From positions 404,768,248 through 404,832,247 of the forward strand of contig CM057347.1 of NCBI GenBank assembly GCA_030015575.1: a stretch of 64,000 bases of DNA, given 5' to 3'. The DNA comes from Agapanthus africanus. Lineage: Eukaryota; Streptophyta; Magnoliopsida; Asparagales; Amaryllidaceae. Shown here piece by piece: positions 9,899 to 22,232 of the stretch; the stretch's first letter is position 1, and each line of letters starts with the position of its first letter. A model generated the notes under the pieces. The model was not told where the DNA came from, made no database searches, and saw nothing but the letters and a program-made list of their open reading frames with translations. A program made the position numbers and the translations under genes.

Positions 9899-12110
9899 TG
9901 TAGGGTTCCTAGGCACTCTAGAGAGGTCTCACAAGGCATCAAACATGCCATTTTCAAAAAATCTAGGTGCCGAGAAACCCGACTACGGACCGTTGGCTAG
10001 AAATCTAGGCGAACAAAGTAACTAGTTAACACTTAACTATAAGAATCGGAAATACAACCTTTGTAGATCCGGTGCTCCACCTCCATAGCTCCGCAACGAA
10101 GTCCCCTCGCTGTCCGAATGAGTTCCCGGGCTCTAGCGTCGGCTTCGTCGGAGAACGGGCGAGCTAGGTCGTCGATGTCCATGCCGAAGATGATCTACGT
10201 CGAGGCATCGCTAAATCAAGCTCCACCTTCACCAAGCCATGAAAACTTGTGAAGGAAACACACTCTACTACTTGGCAAGAGGTAGAGGATGAAGAAATAG
10301 GAAGTGGGTAGACTTTAGAATTGGATTTCTCACTCATTTCATCAATCCACCATTGATGAAGTGAAGGTTTTCTTCATGAAGTGAAGAAGAAGAAGAAAGC
10401 AAGAAGATGATAAGTTATTATGAAAAGAATAATAAATTTATTCTTATCATAATATTAACCTAAGTTAAGTGTAGAGAATTGACCAAGGTTAAAGAATGGT
10501 TAGGGTTAAGGAGATGAGACAAAAATGGTGACATAATGAAAGCTTCATGTTGAAAACAAAACTAGCCACCATTTTTCACTTCTTTTCCTTTTCTCATTTA
10601 TCTTTTAAATGCAAATGAAAAGATAAATGAATGAATAAAATAAAACCCTAATCATTCACTTAACCTAGGTTTAATTCATTGCACTTAACAAAAAAGATAT
10701 GTATCATCAAACATGATACAATCAAGTGCACAAAATCATATCGCATATGCAATGCGCACACCCGAGTGAGAAAATCCATTTAAAGTGAACCGATACTAGT
10801 TAATGCAAAGTAATATATCAAATATATAATTATGCATTAAATCATTAAATCAACTCTTGATTTAACGATCCGGTCATATCGCATATAACCGGCTAGTATC
10901 CAATGTATCGGCTTATCGAATCAATCCTTGATTCGATAATTAGGTTATATCGCATACAACCTTTCGACACATTGATCGCGAGAATGAAATACGGTATCAC
11001 ATACACGCACTACTCTCGGTCCCGCACATATCTCATATGCGCTCCTATTTCGTTTCGCTTGAGCCAGGAAACCTCTGTGTAGGACTCTAAAGACTCGTCA
11101 ATACGCCGGCAGCAGATGATGATCATATCAAGCATCCACAAGCCGCAAGCGGTCTGCTAAACGTAACGGCCACCCGGGTATTGAGCGATCTGAAGATCGA
11201 CGAGGAAGCCCGCTCACACTCCAGTGAATCCAACCAGTAACACTACCGTACAGTCCGGTCTGATCGTCTGATATGTCGCATATCTCGCCTAGGGGTGGTA
11301 AACGTCAAACCCCAATAGCTCGATAAGTCGTGTCGATATGAGGTCTATAACAATTCGAGAAACTACTGGTAACACTTACCAGTAAATCTCAGCAACCCTG
11401 GCCAGGGATTTCCTGTTATAGCCAATCGAACACAGCGCAACATCAACTCCCTATACCGGGAGAGACGAATCCCCTCCTATCGCTCATTGCCTCCATGTGA
11501 CTCGGGACTGTACCCAAAAACCACCGTTTTGCACGCCCTCTTGGACGTGGTAAGATGGAAATCAAAGCAAAGTGGGAACCACACAAGACTCTATGACGAT
11601 CTCGGGTCAACAGACTACTCTGTACCAGTGTCACCAGAGAACTGCCATGTGACGTGAGGTATAATACCATCTGGGAGTTCTCGGCGAGTCCGTCCAGTGT
11701 ACCCAGTCTCTACTGAGCACCCGTATATCATCTCCGATGTCAAACACCAATGGATATGGGATCATCCATCGCCCATCTGTATGGGTCGAGAAGGTATACG
11801 CTAGTCTGCTCTGGTATATCGATGCCCCGTCTCGATATACCCACGACTAGGGACTTTGAAGGATGTACTTATGGACTACCATGTCCCCACTAGTATGATC
11901 CGCATCATAGTCCAGGTAGTCAAGCACACATCCTAAGGGCTTTACCAACATGTAACAGAGAGACAATCAGTGTACACGTTAAGGTAAAGATCAACCAGAT
12001 AGCATACTATCATGTCGAGCAAGAAAGTCCTCCCTATATACGTCCTAGCATCCACTACAATATACATCCTATGTATAGCAATGGCCTCTAGGGCATACAT
12101 ATAACTAACA
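9899..12110 (-). repeat. 3' LTR of element C
   Basis: It is 2212 bp. On the - strand it begins TGTTAGTTATATGTATGCCC and ends CCTAGGAACCCTACA. The early 'TATGCCCTAGAGGC' is characteristic of Angela/BARE-type LTRs. A purine tract abuts its start. Confidence 0.92.
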
Positions 12111-12125
12111 ATCTCCCACTTGCAC
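12111..12125 (-). other. Polypurine tract of element C
   Basis: On the - strand GTGCAAGTGGGAGAT directly precedes the LTR start. The same sequence is found in copia-2 and copia-3. Confidence 0.85.
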
Positions 12126-14890
12126 TTGGGCCATCTGATAGCAGTGGTTGTAGTATCTCATACTCAACCATCCCATAAAAGTCTCTCTCTAGGAACAGGC
12201 CTTTGTGAGTGGATCCGCTGTGTTGTCCTCTGAGTCTTCTCTCCTAACCTCGATCTCCCTGGAGATCAACCATCTCCATGATCAAGTGATACTGCCTTAG
12301 AATATGTCTGGATCACTGATGGGACCGGCGTTCCTCGGCATAAGCCACAACTCCATTGTCACACAATGGGAGGAACATGGTTCATCTTATGAACCAATAT
12401 ATACCCAAACAGCCTCTTTGGTAGCATCTTAAATAGCGATGTATCAAGCCTTTATCGTCTAGTATGCCACGGTATCTAGCTTGGAACTCTTCCAACATAC
12501 CGTCCCTTTACTGAGGGTAAAGACAATGCATGCGACTGACATTCAATCGTCTTTATCACCCTGGAACCTTTCCAGTGATTTTCCCCAGAATCGTTTGATA
12601 TCATCTCACTACAACTAGTGAGAATCCTAACATCCAATTAAATCTATCTCATAGATCCAAAACTCAGGATTTAGGAGGTATCATTTTGATCCTATACAGA
12701 GAATCTTTGTGATAAACGGAGATTGATCGAGCGTAGCATAAGAAACTCCTTTCTTATCAAGAGTATGTCATCCACGTACTCTACGAGGATCACCACCATA
12801 CTCCCTACTACCTTTTTGTTTATAAAAGGTTCATCTACCATTTTGATGATGTCAAACTCTTTGACTACTTCATCAAAACAGATGTTCCAACTCCGCGATG
12901 CCTGCTTTATCCTATAAAGCATCTTGCACACATTTCCGCTGCTCCCACTGTCTACGAAGCCCTCTGGCTGTGTACTTATAGACGCTCTCTTCCAAATCAT
13001 CATTCAGAAAAGCAGTCAAGACACCCAACCACCAGAGATCGTAGTCATGGTATGTAGCCGTGGCAAGTAAAACCTGGATGGACTTAAGCATAGTCACTTG
13101 AAAAGGTTTCATCATAATCCATGCCTGGTCAATGATGCAAACTTTTAACAAGTCTAGCTTTGAAAGTCTCAACTTTTCGATGTACACCAAGTAATCTTCT
13201 CAAGATATACTTGCTCCTGATGGGGATTTAACCCTTCAGATATAGCAACCAAAGTCCATACTTTGTTGGTGTATAAGGATTCCATCTCAGATCGCTAAGC
13301 ATCCAGCCATTCTTACAGAGTCCTACTCCTGATGGCCAGCCCGAAACTAGTTGGGTCATCATCTCATGATGCAATCCTCGCTCTCACTGTCATAGAGAAA
13401 TCGAAGTATCTCTCAGGTGGGTGAGGAACCCTACTAGATCGGCGGAGAGGCTGAGGTTCGTTGGAAACTATTGAATCCTTCAGTTCTACCAAATCAAATG
13501 CTGTAATTTGTATAGCTGGAACCTTTCCAGTCGTACATAACAGACCTTGCCTCGAGCTTGTCCGGATTTTGCCTTTAGATATAGGCCAGAAAACCCCAAA
13601 TCTTAACCATCTTCTAAGATATGGGCTCTTCCCTTTCCCTATCACATATGAAGTGGTAGGCAACTGATTTGATTGGAACCCTATTCAATAGGTATGCAGC
13701 TTCTCAAGTGCATAACCCCCTTAAAAGGAAATAGGTAACTCAGTAATACTCATCATAGAGCGCACCTTATCATATAGGGTGTGATTGCTCCGCCCCGACA
13801 TACCATCGTGCTATGGTGTATACGGAGGAGTAATGCTGAGAGAGAATCTCATTCTCCTTTAGAATAGTCCAGGAATTCCATGCACAAGTATTCTCCTCCC
13901 CGATCTCATCATAGGACATAATACTTATACCCGTATTTTGGTTCTCTACTTCTAACTTATATTCTGTGAATATCTCAAAAGGTTCGGACTTGTGTTTCAA
14001 CAGGAACATATGTCTGAATCTTGAGAGATCATCAGAGAATGTAATGAAGTAAAAAAGAACCGGTCTTGGCAAGTGTAGACAGGGGACCTATCATACATCA
14101 ACATGTATCATCCCAAGAGTTCACTAACTCTTTCTCTGTTTCCAATAAACAGAGCTGAGGTCATTTTATCTTTGTGACATGACTCGCAAGTTTCATAAGA
14201 TGTAAATTCAAACTCATTTAAATATGCATCTTTATGTAACTTCAGCTAGTCGGGTCACATTGATATGACCTAGTCTACAATGCCTCAAGAAGAATTCATT
14301 CATTTCTGAACTCTTCCTCTTGTGTGTGTTCCATATACTAAGAACTGTAGTTTGATTTAGAACATCAATGCTTTTAGATAACGTGCCTGATACGATCAAC
14401 CTTTTGATATAGGAAATGTTCAAAACATTATCCAACAATACAAAATTTTATCATTTCTTTATTAATAAAGAGATAGATATGATTTTGTATATCAGGTTCG
14501 GTATCTAATAACATTTGTTCAGAATCAATGTATTCGTAATACAGGGTGACAGTGACCAACAGACTTGGCTGCAACACTTGCCCCGTTTTCTGCCTCATGA
14601 AACTTATCACCCGTTCTCAGTTCTCTACCTATCTGTAGCCCTATGTAACAGATTACATATCTGGGATCCTGATCTGGTATCACATATCCAGGACGTAAAG
14701 GATACTGAGAAACAGTTCTTTGTAATGAACACACCCGAAGATGAAGCATCAGCATGCACTTTCTTCGTTTGGGCGGCACGGGAAATCTGGTATTCCCCAA
14801 TTTCCTGCTCTGTCTTATAACAATTATAAGTTGGAGCGGGACCAACGTTCCCAAGCTCAGTATAACAAGCGGGTTCGGTCAATATTCCGT
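12126..14890 (-). pseudogene. Degraded pol of element C
   Basis: Fragments in shifting frames follow the order of the intact pol of copia-3. Protease at 14882-14625 has D-T-R-S in place of D-T-G-S. The pre-integrase zinc region at 14438-14232 keeps HCRLGHIN. The integrase core is at 14072-13770 with altered catalytic surroundings, and the integrase C-terminal linker at 13663-13364. Reverse transcriptase at 13190-12692 retains YVDDILL, and RNase H remnants lie at 12690-12126. Frameshifts, stops and internal deletions make it inactive. Confidence 0.85.
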
Positions 14891-15353
14891 ATTATTATCT
14901 TGATTAAGGCGTGATATGGTCGCTACCTGGAGAGAGAGAGAAGAAAACACTCAGCGTGCGCTCTTGCAAGAATAGATTGGTTATTATTTTATCTAATCAG
15001 GATGGCTCCCACTGCTTTTTATCAAATCTTCCTTCAAACCCTAAAAGGAAAGACTAGCCGGGATTAATTACACACTACAAGTTCGCCAATCTTTCAGCCA
15101 GGCCAGTGTCGGTACTTTGAGGGAGGTCCCCCGTGCTTTCGCACGAACCTAATTAATGTAAACCTCGTTTTCCCAGAGGCGTAACCTCGTTGACACCTTT
15201 CTAGACACCTACTTGATCGGCTAATTGTAATGTATAAAACTCTCCCAGGAGTAACTCTTACTCGCAGCGGGTATCGGGATCCAACTATCTCATAGAAGGT
15301 ATGCAATCTCATTGCAAATTTCAACACTTGAAATTCCCGATAATATTTTGCCC

Positions 15354-15575
15354 CTAGTGTTCTATGACCTTGACGAATGCCAAACAACCCATAGTCCACT
15401 AGTCAAGTTCAACCCGTACATTTCTTGATCGAATTAAACCCACCCGCACGACCCTTGACGAATGCCAAACAACGCCGTACGAATACCCTAATCCAATCGC
15501 ATCATATGCTCAAGCAGATAAATACTAGTTAGCTACCGTACACTACGCCTTGACGAATGTCAAACTACCGCAGCA
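15354..15575 (-). ncRNA. Triple stem-loop cluster in the leader of C
   Basis: Three copies of a core CCTTGACGAATGCCAAACAA (+ strand) lie at 15368-15387, 15453-15472 and 15548-15567 (the third reads TGTCAAACTA). Flanks pair: CTAGTG 15354-15359 with CACTAG 15397-15402, and CTATG 15362-15366 with CATAG 15390-15394. The second and third stems are weaker. Equivalent clusters occur in copia-2 and copia-3 with other stem sequences. It would be read in the - strand genomic RNA. Confidence 0.6.
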
Positions 15576-15713
15576 CGAATACTAACTAGTACATATCTGA
15601 AATGATGGAGGGCTACGACAGGTTTTTCTGAAAACCTATTGCGTAATGAACTTGATATCGTTGTAGAATCAAATGATTTTAAAAATGGAGTGTTTTTAAG
15701 GCTTTTCTAGTTT

Positions 15714-15955
15714 TGCTAAAGGAGTCACTCCCGGTGAAGGGATCATCGGTCCTTTCCTCGTCGAATGAGGTGCGGGATATATTATATATATCACTGTGCA
15801 AAGCAAAAACTCTTAAAAGCGATCAAAAGACAAACCGAGTGTGTAGCATCGGCCAGTTATTGCTAAAGGAGTCACTCCCGGTGAAGGGATCTCGGTCCTT
15901 TCCTCGTCGAATAAGGTGCAGGATATATCGTATATACCGCTGTGCAAAGCAAGAA
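15714..15955 (-). repeat. Duplicated leader block of element C
   Basis: TCACTCCCGGTGAAGGGATC occurs at 15725-15744 and 15872-15891, each followed by a related stretch of about 75 bp ending GTGCAAAGCAA(A/G)AACT. The same two-copy arrangement exists in copia-2 and copia-3. The reading frame is not conserved, which points to a nucleic-acid role. Confidence 0.6.
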
Positions 15956-18063
15956 CTGTAGCTACCTGTTTTATTTTGAAATTCGATTCTACAACATCTT
16001 TAGGTTTCTTTTATTTCATTAATCACATTAATGAAGTCCCATCATATAAGTACCTAAACATCACAGATAAATACGACGTACACTTATGCCATCCGCATTC
16101 GCCTCGATGTCCCCTCGTGCACCGTTAGGTTAGGTAACTAACGGCACAGCGGGGCAGGGCTAGCGCGGGTGTAAAACATAAGTAACGCCTATATAATATA
16201 TCATATATACTATATACTGTATCTATCACAGAACATCACATGATCACATCACAGATATCACAGCAGAAGAAACATATGAAATATTGGATATACTAGGACG
16301 TCCGTGTTTTCAATACGAGCCAGTATAAAACACGGATTCCACGGTCGCGATGAATAGCCAAACCCACACCCCTAGACCCCTACGAGAGCGGCAAGCAACC
16401 CTACCAATTCTAGAGTTAGGAGACCCGGACTCGACTCCTCGAGTTGGTCTCCCAATGGACTCCAGAACCCGGTTACTTGTGCTCCCCTCCTTGGGTCTAT
16501 CCTAGTGCGGAAAAGTAAATAATATACAAAGGGTGACATCTTCCGCAACCTGGAAGTGCCCCAATAAAAGAATATTACATACAAGTTTTTACATGAATGA
16601 AAATGAAAAACACTCATCTCACATAAAAAACCCCGGCTATTCAAACACGACAATCCAATATAACATATCCAGCAACACATAACATCATATGTCATCAACG
16701 TAAGTAAATATGCGCATCCCAATTGTCGTTGACATATAGCAACGAAACCGGCGATATCACATATTACACTTACGGTCACATAAAAGAAAGTGTAAAACTA
16801 CAACAGTTGGAATCCGCAATCTGCATAGACATCGCATGCCTAATCAAATGAATAACTTAGACATCACATGCCTGACAATTATAAACCCCGCATTTTAGTC
16901 TCAAAATCGAAAACACTTTTCAATATAAAGTCGGGAAATTCAACAAGATTCCCGACATCCTGATCGAATGCTCGTCGCAAACTTTAGTAGGCGGCCGCAC
17001 CCCCGATACCGTCGACGAAGTGCACCAAGGCGGAACACCGCTGCCGCAAGCACCCGAACGGATGCTTTCGGCGACGGGGTTCTCCTACAGTCACTTGGTC
17101 GGGGCTATGGGGTGAGGCTGTCTATTAAGTTTACCCGGCGAGTATCCGCGTACGCTACGTGATTGCGACAGACTTTTGATCACATCAAAATTCCATGGCA
17201 ACCGATCAAGTGAGACTAAACTGCTATGTTTATAACATACATTTAGTTATCTCATAACTTATTGTGAATTCCAATTATTGTATCACATTCCGGATAAGAC
17301 AGAAAATGTTAAACTTTCCGATCGAACAATCGAACACCCAAGTTTTCCCGATACAGATCAACACATGAAACAAGTCTAAAAACATTCAGTTCGTGCCTCA
17401 GTACCAACGGTCCAGCCGTAGAAGGGTCAAGCCAACGCCTCACATGTGGCACGCCGTACTGCCCCAAACCCGAAGGTTCAAAGGGCAGTTCAAGACGGTC
17501 ACATAATCGAGTTAAGGTTTGTTGTCTTCTAGAGGGACCATCGCATTACTTGCACTACTTAGAACGTCTTTAAACCTCGGAAAAATCCAACACTTGGAAA
17601 TTTTCCGGCAGGGAAAAATTGGGTATTTTTATCCGGTCGAACTTTTTTTAACATATTCTAAATTTATCCGGAAAAACACATAGACAAAATTTGACAATCC
17701 GATCGAATGTACGAACCCCCTATACAACCCAAAATACTCAACTCTTGATTTCAGAAAAACAATATTCCAGGAAAACCAACACTGCAAAATAGGAATTACT
17801 GTGCAAAATTTAATGCCTAATAAGACAAAAAGGCCGCGGAACCGCCGCATTAGCATGCTAATGCCGCGGTTCCGCCGCACTTTTGAGGGATCATTAGTTA
17901 CTTTTTGCACCGTAATTCTTAGAATTTCCTGCTGATTTTTCTGCATATTTTTAATTCTCAAAAATCCACAAATTTCAAAAATGTACAGAGAGCATTCTAA
18001 GGTTTGGGTTTCGGTTCGATCGGACTTCAAACTCCGTCTACGCATCGCCTAAGGCTCTAGCTA

Positions 18064-18076
18064 GGCTCTGATACCA
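18064..18076 (-). other. PBS of element C
   Basis: TGGTATCAGAGCC on the - strand, one base after the LTR end. It is complementary to initiator tRNA-Met. Confidence 0.88.
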
Positions 18077-18077
18077 C

Positions 18078-20299
18078 TGTAGGGTTCCTAGGCACTCTAG
18101 AGAGGTCTCACAAGGCATCGAATATGCCATTTTCAAAAAATCTAGGTGCCGAGAAACCCGACTACGGACCGTTGGCTAGAAATCTAGGCGAACAAAGTAA
18201 CTAGATAACACTTAACTATAAGAATCGGAAATACAACCTTTGTAGATCCGGTGCTCCACCTCCATAGCTCCGCAACGAAGTCCCCTCGCTGTCCGAATGA
18301 GTTCCCGGGCTCTAGCGTCGGCTTCGTCGGAGAACGGGCGAGCTAGGTCGTCGATGTCCATGCCGAAGATGATCTACGTCGAGGCATCGCTAAATCAAGC
18401 TCCACCTTTACCAAGCCATGAAAACTTGTGAAGGAAACACACTCTACTACTTGGCAAGAGGTAGAGGATGAAGAAATAGGAAGTGTGTAGACTTTAGAAT
18501 TGGATTTCTCACTCATTTCATCAATCCACCATTGATGAAGTGAAGGTTTTCTTCATGAAGTGAAGAAGAAGAAGAAAGCAAGAAGATGATAAGTTATTAT
18601 GAAAAGAATAATAAATTTATTCTTATCATAATATTAACCTAAGTTAAGTGTAGAGAATTGACCAAGGTTAAAGAATGGTTAGGGTTAAGGAGATGAGACA
18701 AAAATGGTGACATAATGAAAGCTTCATGAAGCTTCATGTTGAAAACAAAACTAGCCACCATTTTTCACTTCTTTTCCTTTTCTCATTTATCTTTTAAATG
18801 CAAATGAAAAGATAAATGAATGAATAAAAGAAAACCCTAATCATTCACTTAACCTAGGTTTAATTCATTGCACTTAACAAAAAAGATATGTATCATCAAA
18901 CATGATACAATCAAGTGCACAAAATCATATCGCATATGCAATGCGCACACCCGAGTGAGAAAATCCATTTAAAGTGAACCGATACTAGTTAATGCAAAGT
19001 AATATATCAAATATATAATTATGCATTAAATCATTAAATCAACTCTTGATTTAACGATCCGGTCATATCGCATATAACCGGCTAGTATCTAATGTATCGG
19101 CTTATCGAATCAATCCTTGATTCGATAATTAGGTTATATCGCATACAACCTTTCGACACATTGATCGCGAGAATGAAATACGGTATCACATACACGCACT
19201 ACTCTCGGTCCCGCACATATCTCATATGCGCTCCTATTTCGTTTCGCTTGAGCCAGGAAACCTCTGTGTAGGACTCTAAAGACTCGTCAATACGCCGGAA
19301 GCAGATGATGATCATATCAAGTATCCACAAGCCGCAAGCGGTCTGCTAAACGTAACGGCCACCCGGGTATTGAGCGATCTGAAGATCGACGAGCAAGCCC
19401 GCTCACACTCCAATGAATCCAACCAGTAACACTACCGTACAGTCCGGTCTGATCGTCTGATATGTCGCATATCTCGCCTAGGGGTGGTAAACGTCAGACC
19501 CCAATAGCTCGATAAATCGTGTCGATATGAGGTCTATAACAATTCGAGAAACTACTGGTAACACTTACCAGTAAATCTCAGCAACCCTGGCCAGGGATTT
19601 CCTGTTATAGCCAATCGAACACAGCGCAACATCAACTCCCTATACCGGGAGAGACGAATCCCCTCCTATCGCTCATTGCCTCCATGTGACTCGGGACTGT
19701 ACCCAAAAACCACCGTTTTGCACGCCCTCTTGGACGTGGTAAGATGGAAATCAAAGCACAGTGGGAACCACACAAGACTCTATGACGATCTCGGGTCAAC
19801 AGACTACTCTGTACCAGTGTCACCAGAGAACTGCCATCTGACGTGAGGTATAATACCATCTGGGAGTTCTCGGCGAGTCCGTCCAGTGTACCCAGTCTCT
19901 ACTGAGCACCCGTATATCATCTCCGATGTCAAACACCAATGGATATGGGATCATCCATCGCCCATCTGTATGGGTCGAGAAGGTATACGCTAGTCTGCTC
20001 TGGTATATCGATGCCCCGTCTCGATATACCCACGACTAGGGACTTTGAAGGATGTACTTATGGACTACCATGTCCCCACTAGTATGATCCGCATCATAGT
20101 CCAGGTAGTCAAGCACACATCCTAAGGGCCTTACCAACATGTAACAGAGAGACAATCAGTGTACACGTTAAGGTAAAGATCAACCAGATAGCATACTATC
20201 ATGTCGAGCAAGAAAGTCCTCCCTATATACGTCCTAGCATCCACTACAATATACATCCTATGTATAGCAATGGCCTCTAGGGCATACATATAACTAACA
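18078..20299 (-). repeat. 5' LTR of element C
   Basis: It is 2222 bp, nearly identical to 9899-12110. One clear length difference is a 10-bp duplication at about 18721-18738. It ends TGTTAG on the - strand at 20299, and the flanking E sequence (TGCTA...) follows. Confidence 0.92.
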
Positions 20300-20386
20300 T
20301 GCTATACAACAAGTCCCGGCTTATGCAAAAATTCTCAAGGACTTGTGCACTAGGAAGAGGAAGACTCAAGTGCCAAAAAAGGTGTT
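20300..20386 (+). pseudogene. gag C-terminal remnant of element E
   Basis: After the C insertion the Athila-type gag-protease linker resumes in frame (AIQQVPAYAKILKDLCT, then KRKTQVPKKVF). It is cut at 20386 by a solo LTR and continues at 22784 (MSSTVN...). The piece of gag between 8203 and this point was lost, apparently together with the left end of element C. Confidence 0.8.
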
Positions 20387-20961
20387 TGTTTATCCCCAAT
20401 CAGAGCAAAGCTCTGTTCAAATTCCAAGGTGGGAGATGAAGTAACGCTTCTGTTTCCTCCAATCAGAGCAAAGTTTTGCTTTGAAATTAAAGTTAAAATT
20501 AAAGAAGCAACGCTTCAGATTCCTTACGCTGGGCGCAACGCGCCACGTGTCAAAATCAGGCACGCCAGCGCAAGGAGCGCAGCGCACCCAATCAGAGCAA
20601 GGCTCTATTTAAAATAAAAAATAAAGGAATCAATGCTTCAGACAAGCTGCGCTCTGCGCTGCGCGACACGTGTCAGCACAGTTGCGCTAGCACAGTTGCG
20701 CTGCGCTCTGCGCTGCGCTGCGCGACACGTGGCAGCACAGTTGCGCTGTGCGACACGTGTCAAGCGCAGGTGCGCTTGCGCCAACTGTGCCAGCACTAAA
20801 ATAGAATTAAAATTCCAGAAAAATCTTTCTGATCTTATTAAAACAATAAGATTCTCTCCTGTAAAACAGGAGCCCTTGGATCAAAGATCCAACGGTGGAA
20901 AAAAATCTCTAAATCACTCAGAGAAATATCTCTTTAACTGATTTAACAAATCAATTGGCAC

Positions 20962-20969
20962 TATAAAAA
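20962..20969 (+). promoter_or_regulatory. TATA box of the solo Tat LTR
   Basis: TATAAAAA in the context CACTATAAAAAGGCC, placed like a plant LTR core promoter. Confidence 0.5.
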
Positions 20970-21605
20970 GGCCTCTAGACTCCAAGTCTAAATGAGATGA
21001 ACGAAGAGAGAAAAAAGAGAGAACTCCTCTAAAGAAAATTTTGAGAAAAAGCTCAGAGAAAAGAAAAAAGGTAAAAACCTTTGAATAAAAAGAAGAATTT
21101 TCTTCTATAAAGATCAATGATCTAAGAATAAGATCATGATCTTCAATTAAAAAGAAAAAAAAAGACCAAAAAGATCCAATCACAAAAAGATAAAAAGAAG
21201 TATTACTTCACAGATCATTTGATCTACATAAAGGCATTGCCTTTTGATGAACCATTGGTTCTGGAATCTTTAAAGATTCTTTTCTTTAATCCAAAATTAG
21301 ATCAAGATACTAAACAGTGCCTTGCACTTTTGAGTTTGCACGGTTGCGCTCCTTGGATTGGCGCAAGCCACCAGGGAGCGCCACGTGTCAATCACAGAAC
21401 AGCTGCGCCTTGCGCTTCTAAAAAACAGAGCACTGCTCTCTTAAATTGGCGCAAGTCGTCAGAGAGCACCACGTGTCAGCAGCGCGCTAGCACAGCGCAA
21501 TGGCGTAGCGCACTGCGCTTGCGCTCACCAGAGCGTGACACGTGTCACAACCACATGAGTCTGCGCCTTGCTGTGGCGCAAAGCGCCTGACAAGCCATGT
21601 GGTGC

Positions 21606-21862
21606 ACTGTCAGAACAATAAATGCTTTGCATTATTAAAGAAGGGACAGAGCCCAATTAAAAGGCCCAACAGGCCTAATAGAAAATGCAATGCATTATTA
21701 AAATGGGGCAGAGCCCAAATAAAGGTCTGTCAGACCAAAACAGATGCTGTGCATCATTTAAAAAAGGGCAGAGCCCAAATAAAGGTCTAATAGACCAAAC
21801 AAAAATGCCATGCATTATTAAACAGGGGCAGAGCCCTAGTAAAGGCCTAACAGGCCAAATGC
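21606..21862. repeat. 60-bp tandem repeat, each unit made of three hairpins
   Basis: About four units, at roughly 21606-21659, 21660-21719, 21720-21779 and 21780-21839, plus a partial. Each unit carries a GGxCT/AGxCC-type palindrome, an xATGC/GCATx palindrome and GGGC-AGA-GCCC. The arms change together between units: AGGCC/GGCCT, GGTCT/AGACC, GGTCT/AGACC, GGCCT/AGGCC for the first hairpin, and AATGC/GCATT versus GATGC/GCATC for the second. Confidence 0.8.
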
Positions 21863-22090
21863 AAATAAATGTTGAATATTCTCAACTGGACTTAGCCCAA
21901 TACTGGCCGCAAGTCCTCAACTTAAATTGAGCTGAGCACAACTGCTCTCTTAAATCAATTTACACCCGGTTCAAGGGTACATCTCCGAACTCCTCTGATA
22001 TTTGTCGTTGTAATCCTTCAACGTCTTCAGAGAGGTGATGGGTCCCGACAACCACACATCGATACGGACTACGGGGTCCTTAAACTCGTG

Positions 22091-22232
22091 GACCGAAACG
22101 TCCTTAAACTAATATTCGTCCCAAAATGGGAACGTTGGACCGAAATGTCCTTAAACTAATGTTCGTCCCCAAATGGGAATGATGGACCACCATGTCCCTA
22201 AACTGGGAATCGACCGCAATGTCATTAAACTA
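22091..22232 (+). repeat. Short tandem repeat with 'GTCxTTAAACT...TGGGAA' core
   Basis: Four imperfect units of the form 'gaccgaaatgtccttaaact' plus a 'cccaaatgggaa' spacer. The same core forms 30-bp tandem arrays in element D at 55724-55865 and 59490-59620, although here it is in an LTR and there in a 3' internal region. Confidence 0.65.

Larger units (their letters stand above)
14891..18063 (-). other. Leader of element C between PBS and pol
   Basis: About 3.2 kb where a gag gene would be expected. No gag-like frame or CCHC zinc knuckle is found on the - strand. A 135-codon frame at 16779-16372 is not kept in frame in copia-3, so it is probably chance. The leader contains the near-PBS hairpin (17836-17875), a CCGTTAG...CTAACGG hairpin (about 16121-16144), a duplicated block (15714-15955) and three related stem-loops (15354-15575). 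Confidence 0.6.
8204..20299 (-). mobile_element. Element C: Angela-like Ty1/copia, LTR-internal-LTR-partial internal
   Basis: Read on the - strand: LTR (20299 to 18078), PBS, leader, pol remnant, PPT, LTR (12110 to 9899), then a second PBS and about 1.7 kb of leader (9898 to 8204). The right end is a normal LTR end (CTAACA at 20294-20299). The left end is not an LTR but an abrupt junction into the gag of E. No 5-bp duplication is found at the left, so that side was deleted. The two LTRs differ at about 15-20 positions by eye, yet the pol between them is ruined. Confidence 0.85.

Noticed and set aside
10490-10520. Telomere-like TTAGGGTTAAG strings (also 18675, 37336, 45710)
   Set aside because: They are isolated single occurrences inside LTRs, not arrays.
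16372-16779. 135-codon - strand frame in the leader of C as a possible gag
   Set aside because: The matching part of copia-3 (43820-44044) shifts frame midway, and no gag core or CCHC motif is present.
17629-18045. 138-codon - strand frame near the PBS of C
   Set aside because: It spans the near-PBS hairpin and is shorter in the other copy (9558-9866). It is not conserved in copia-3.
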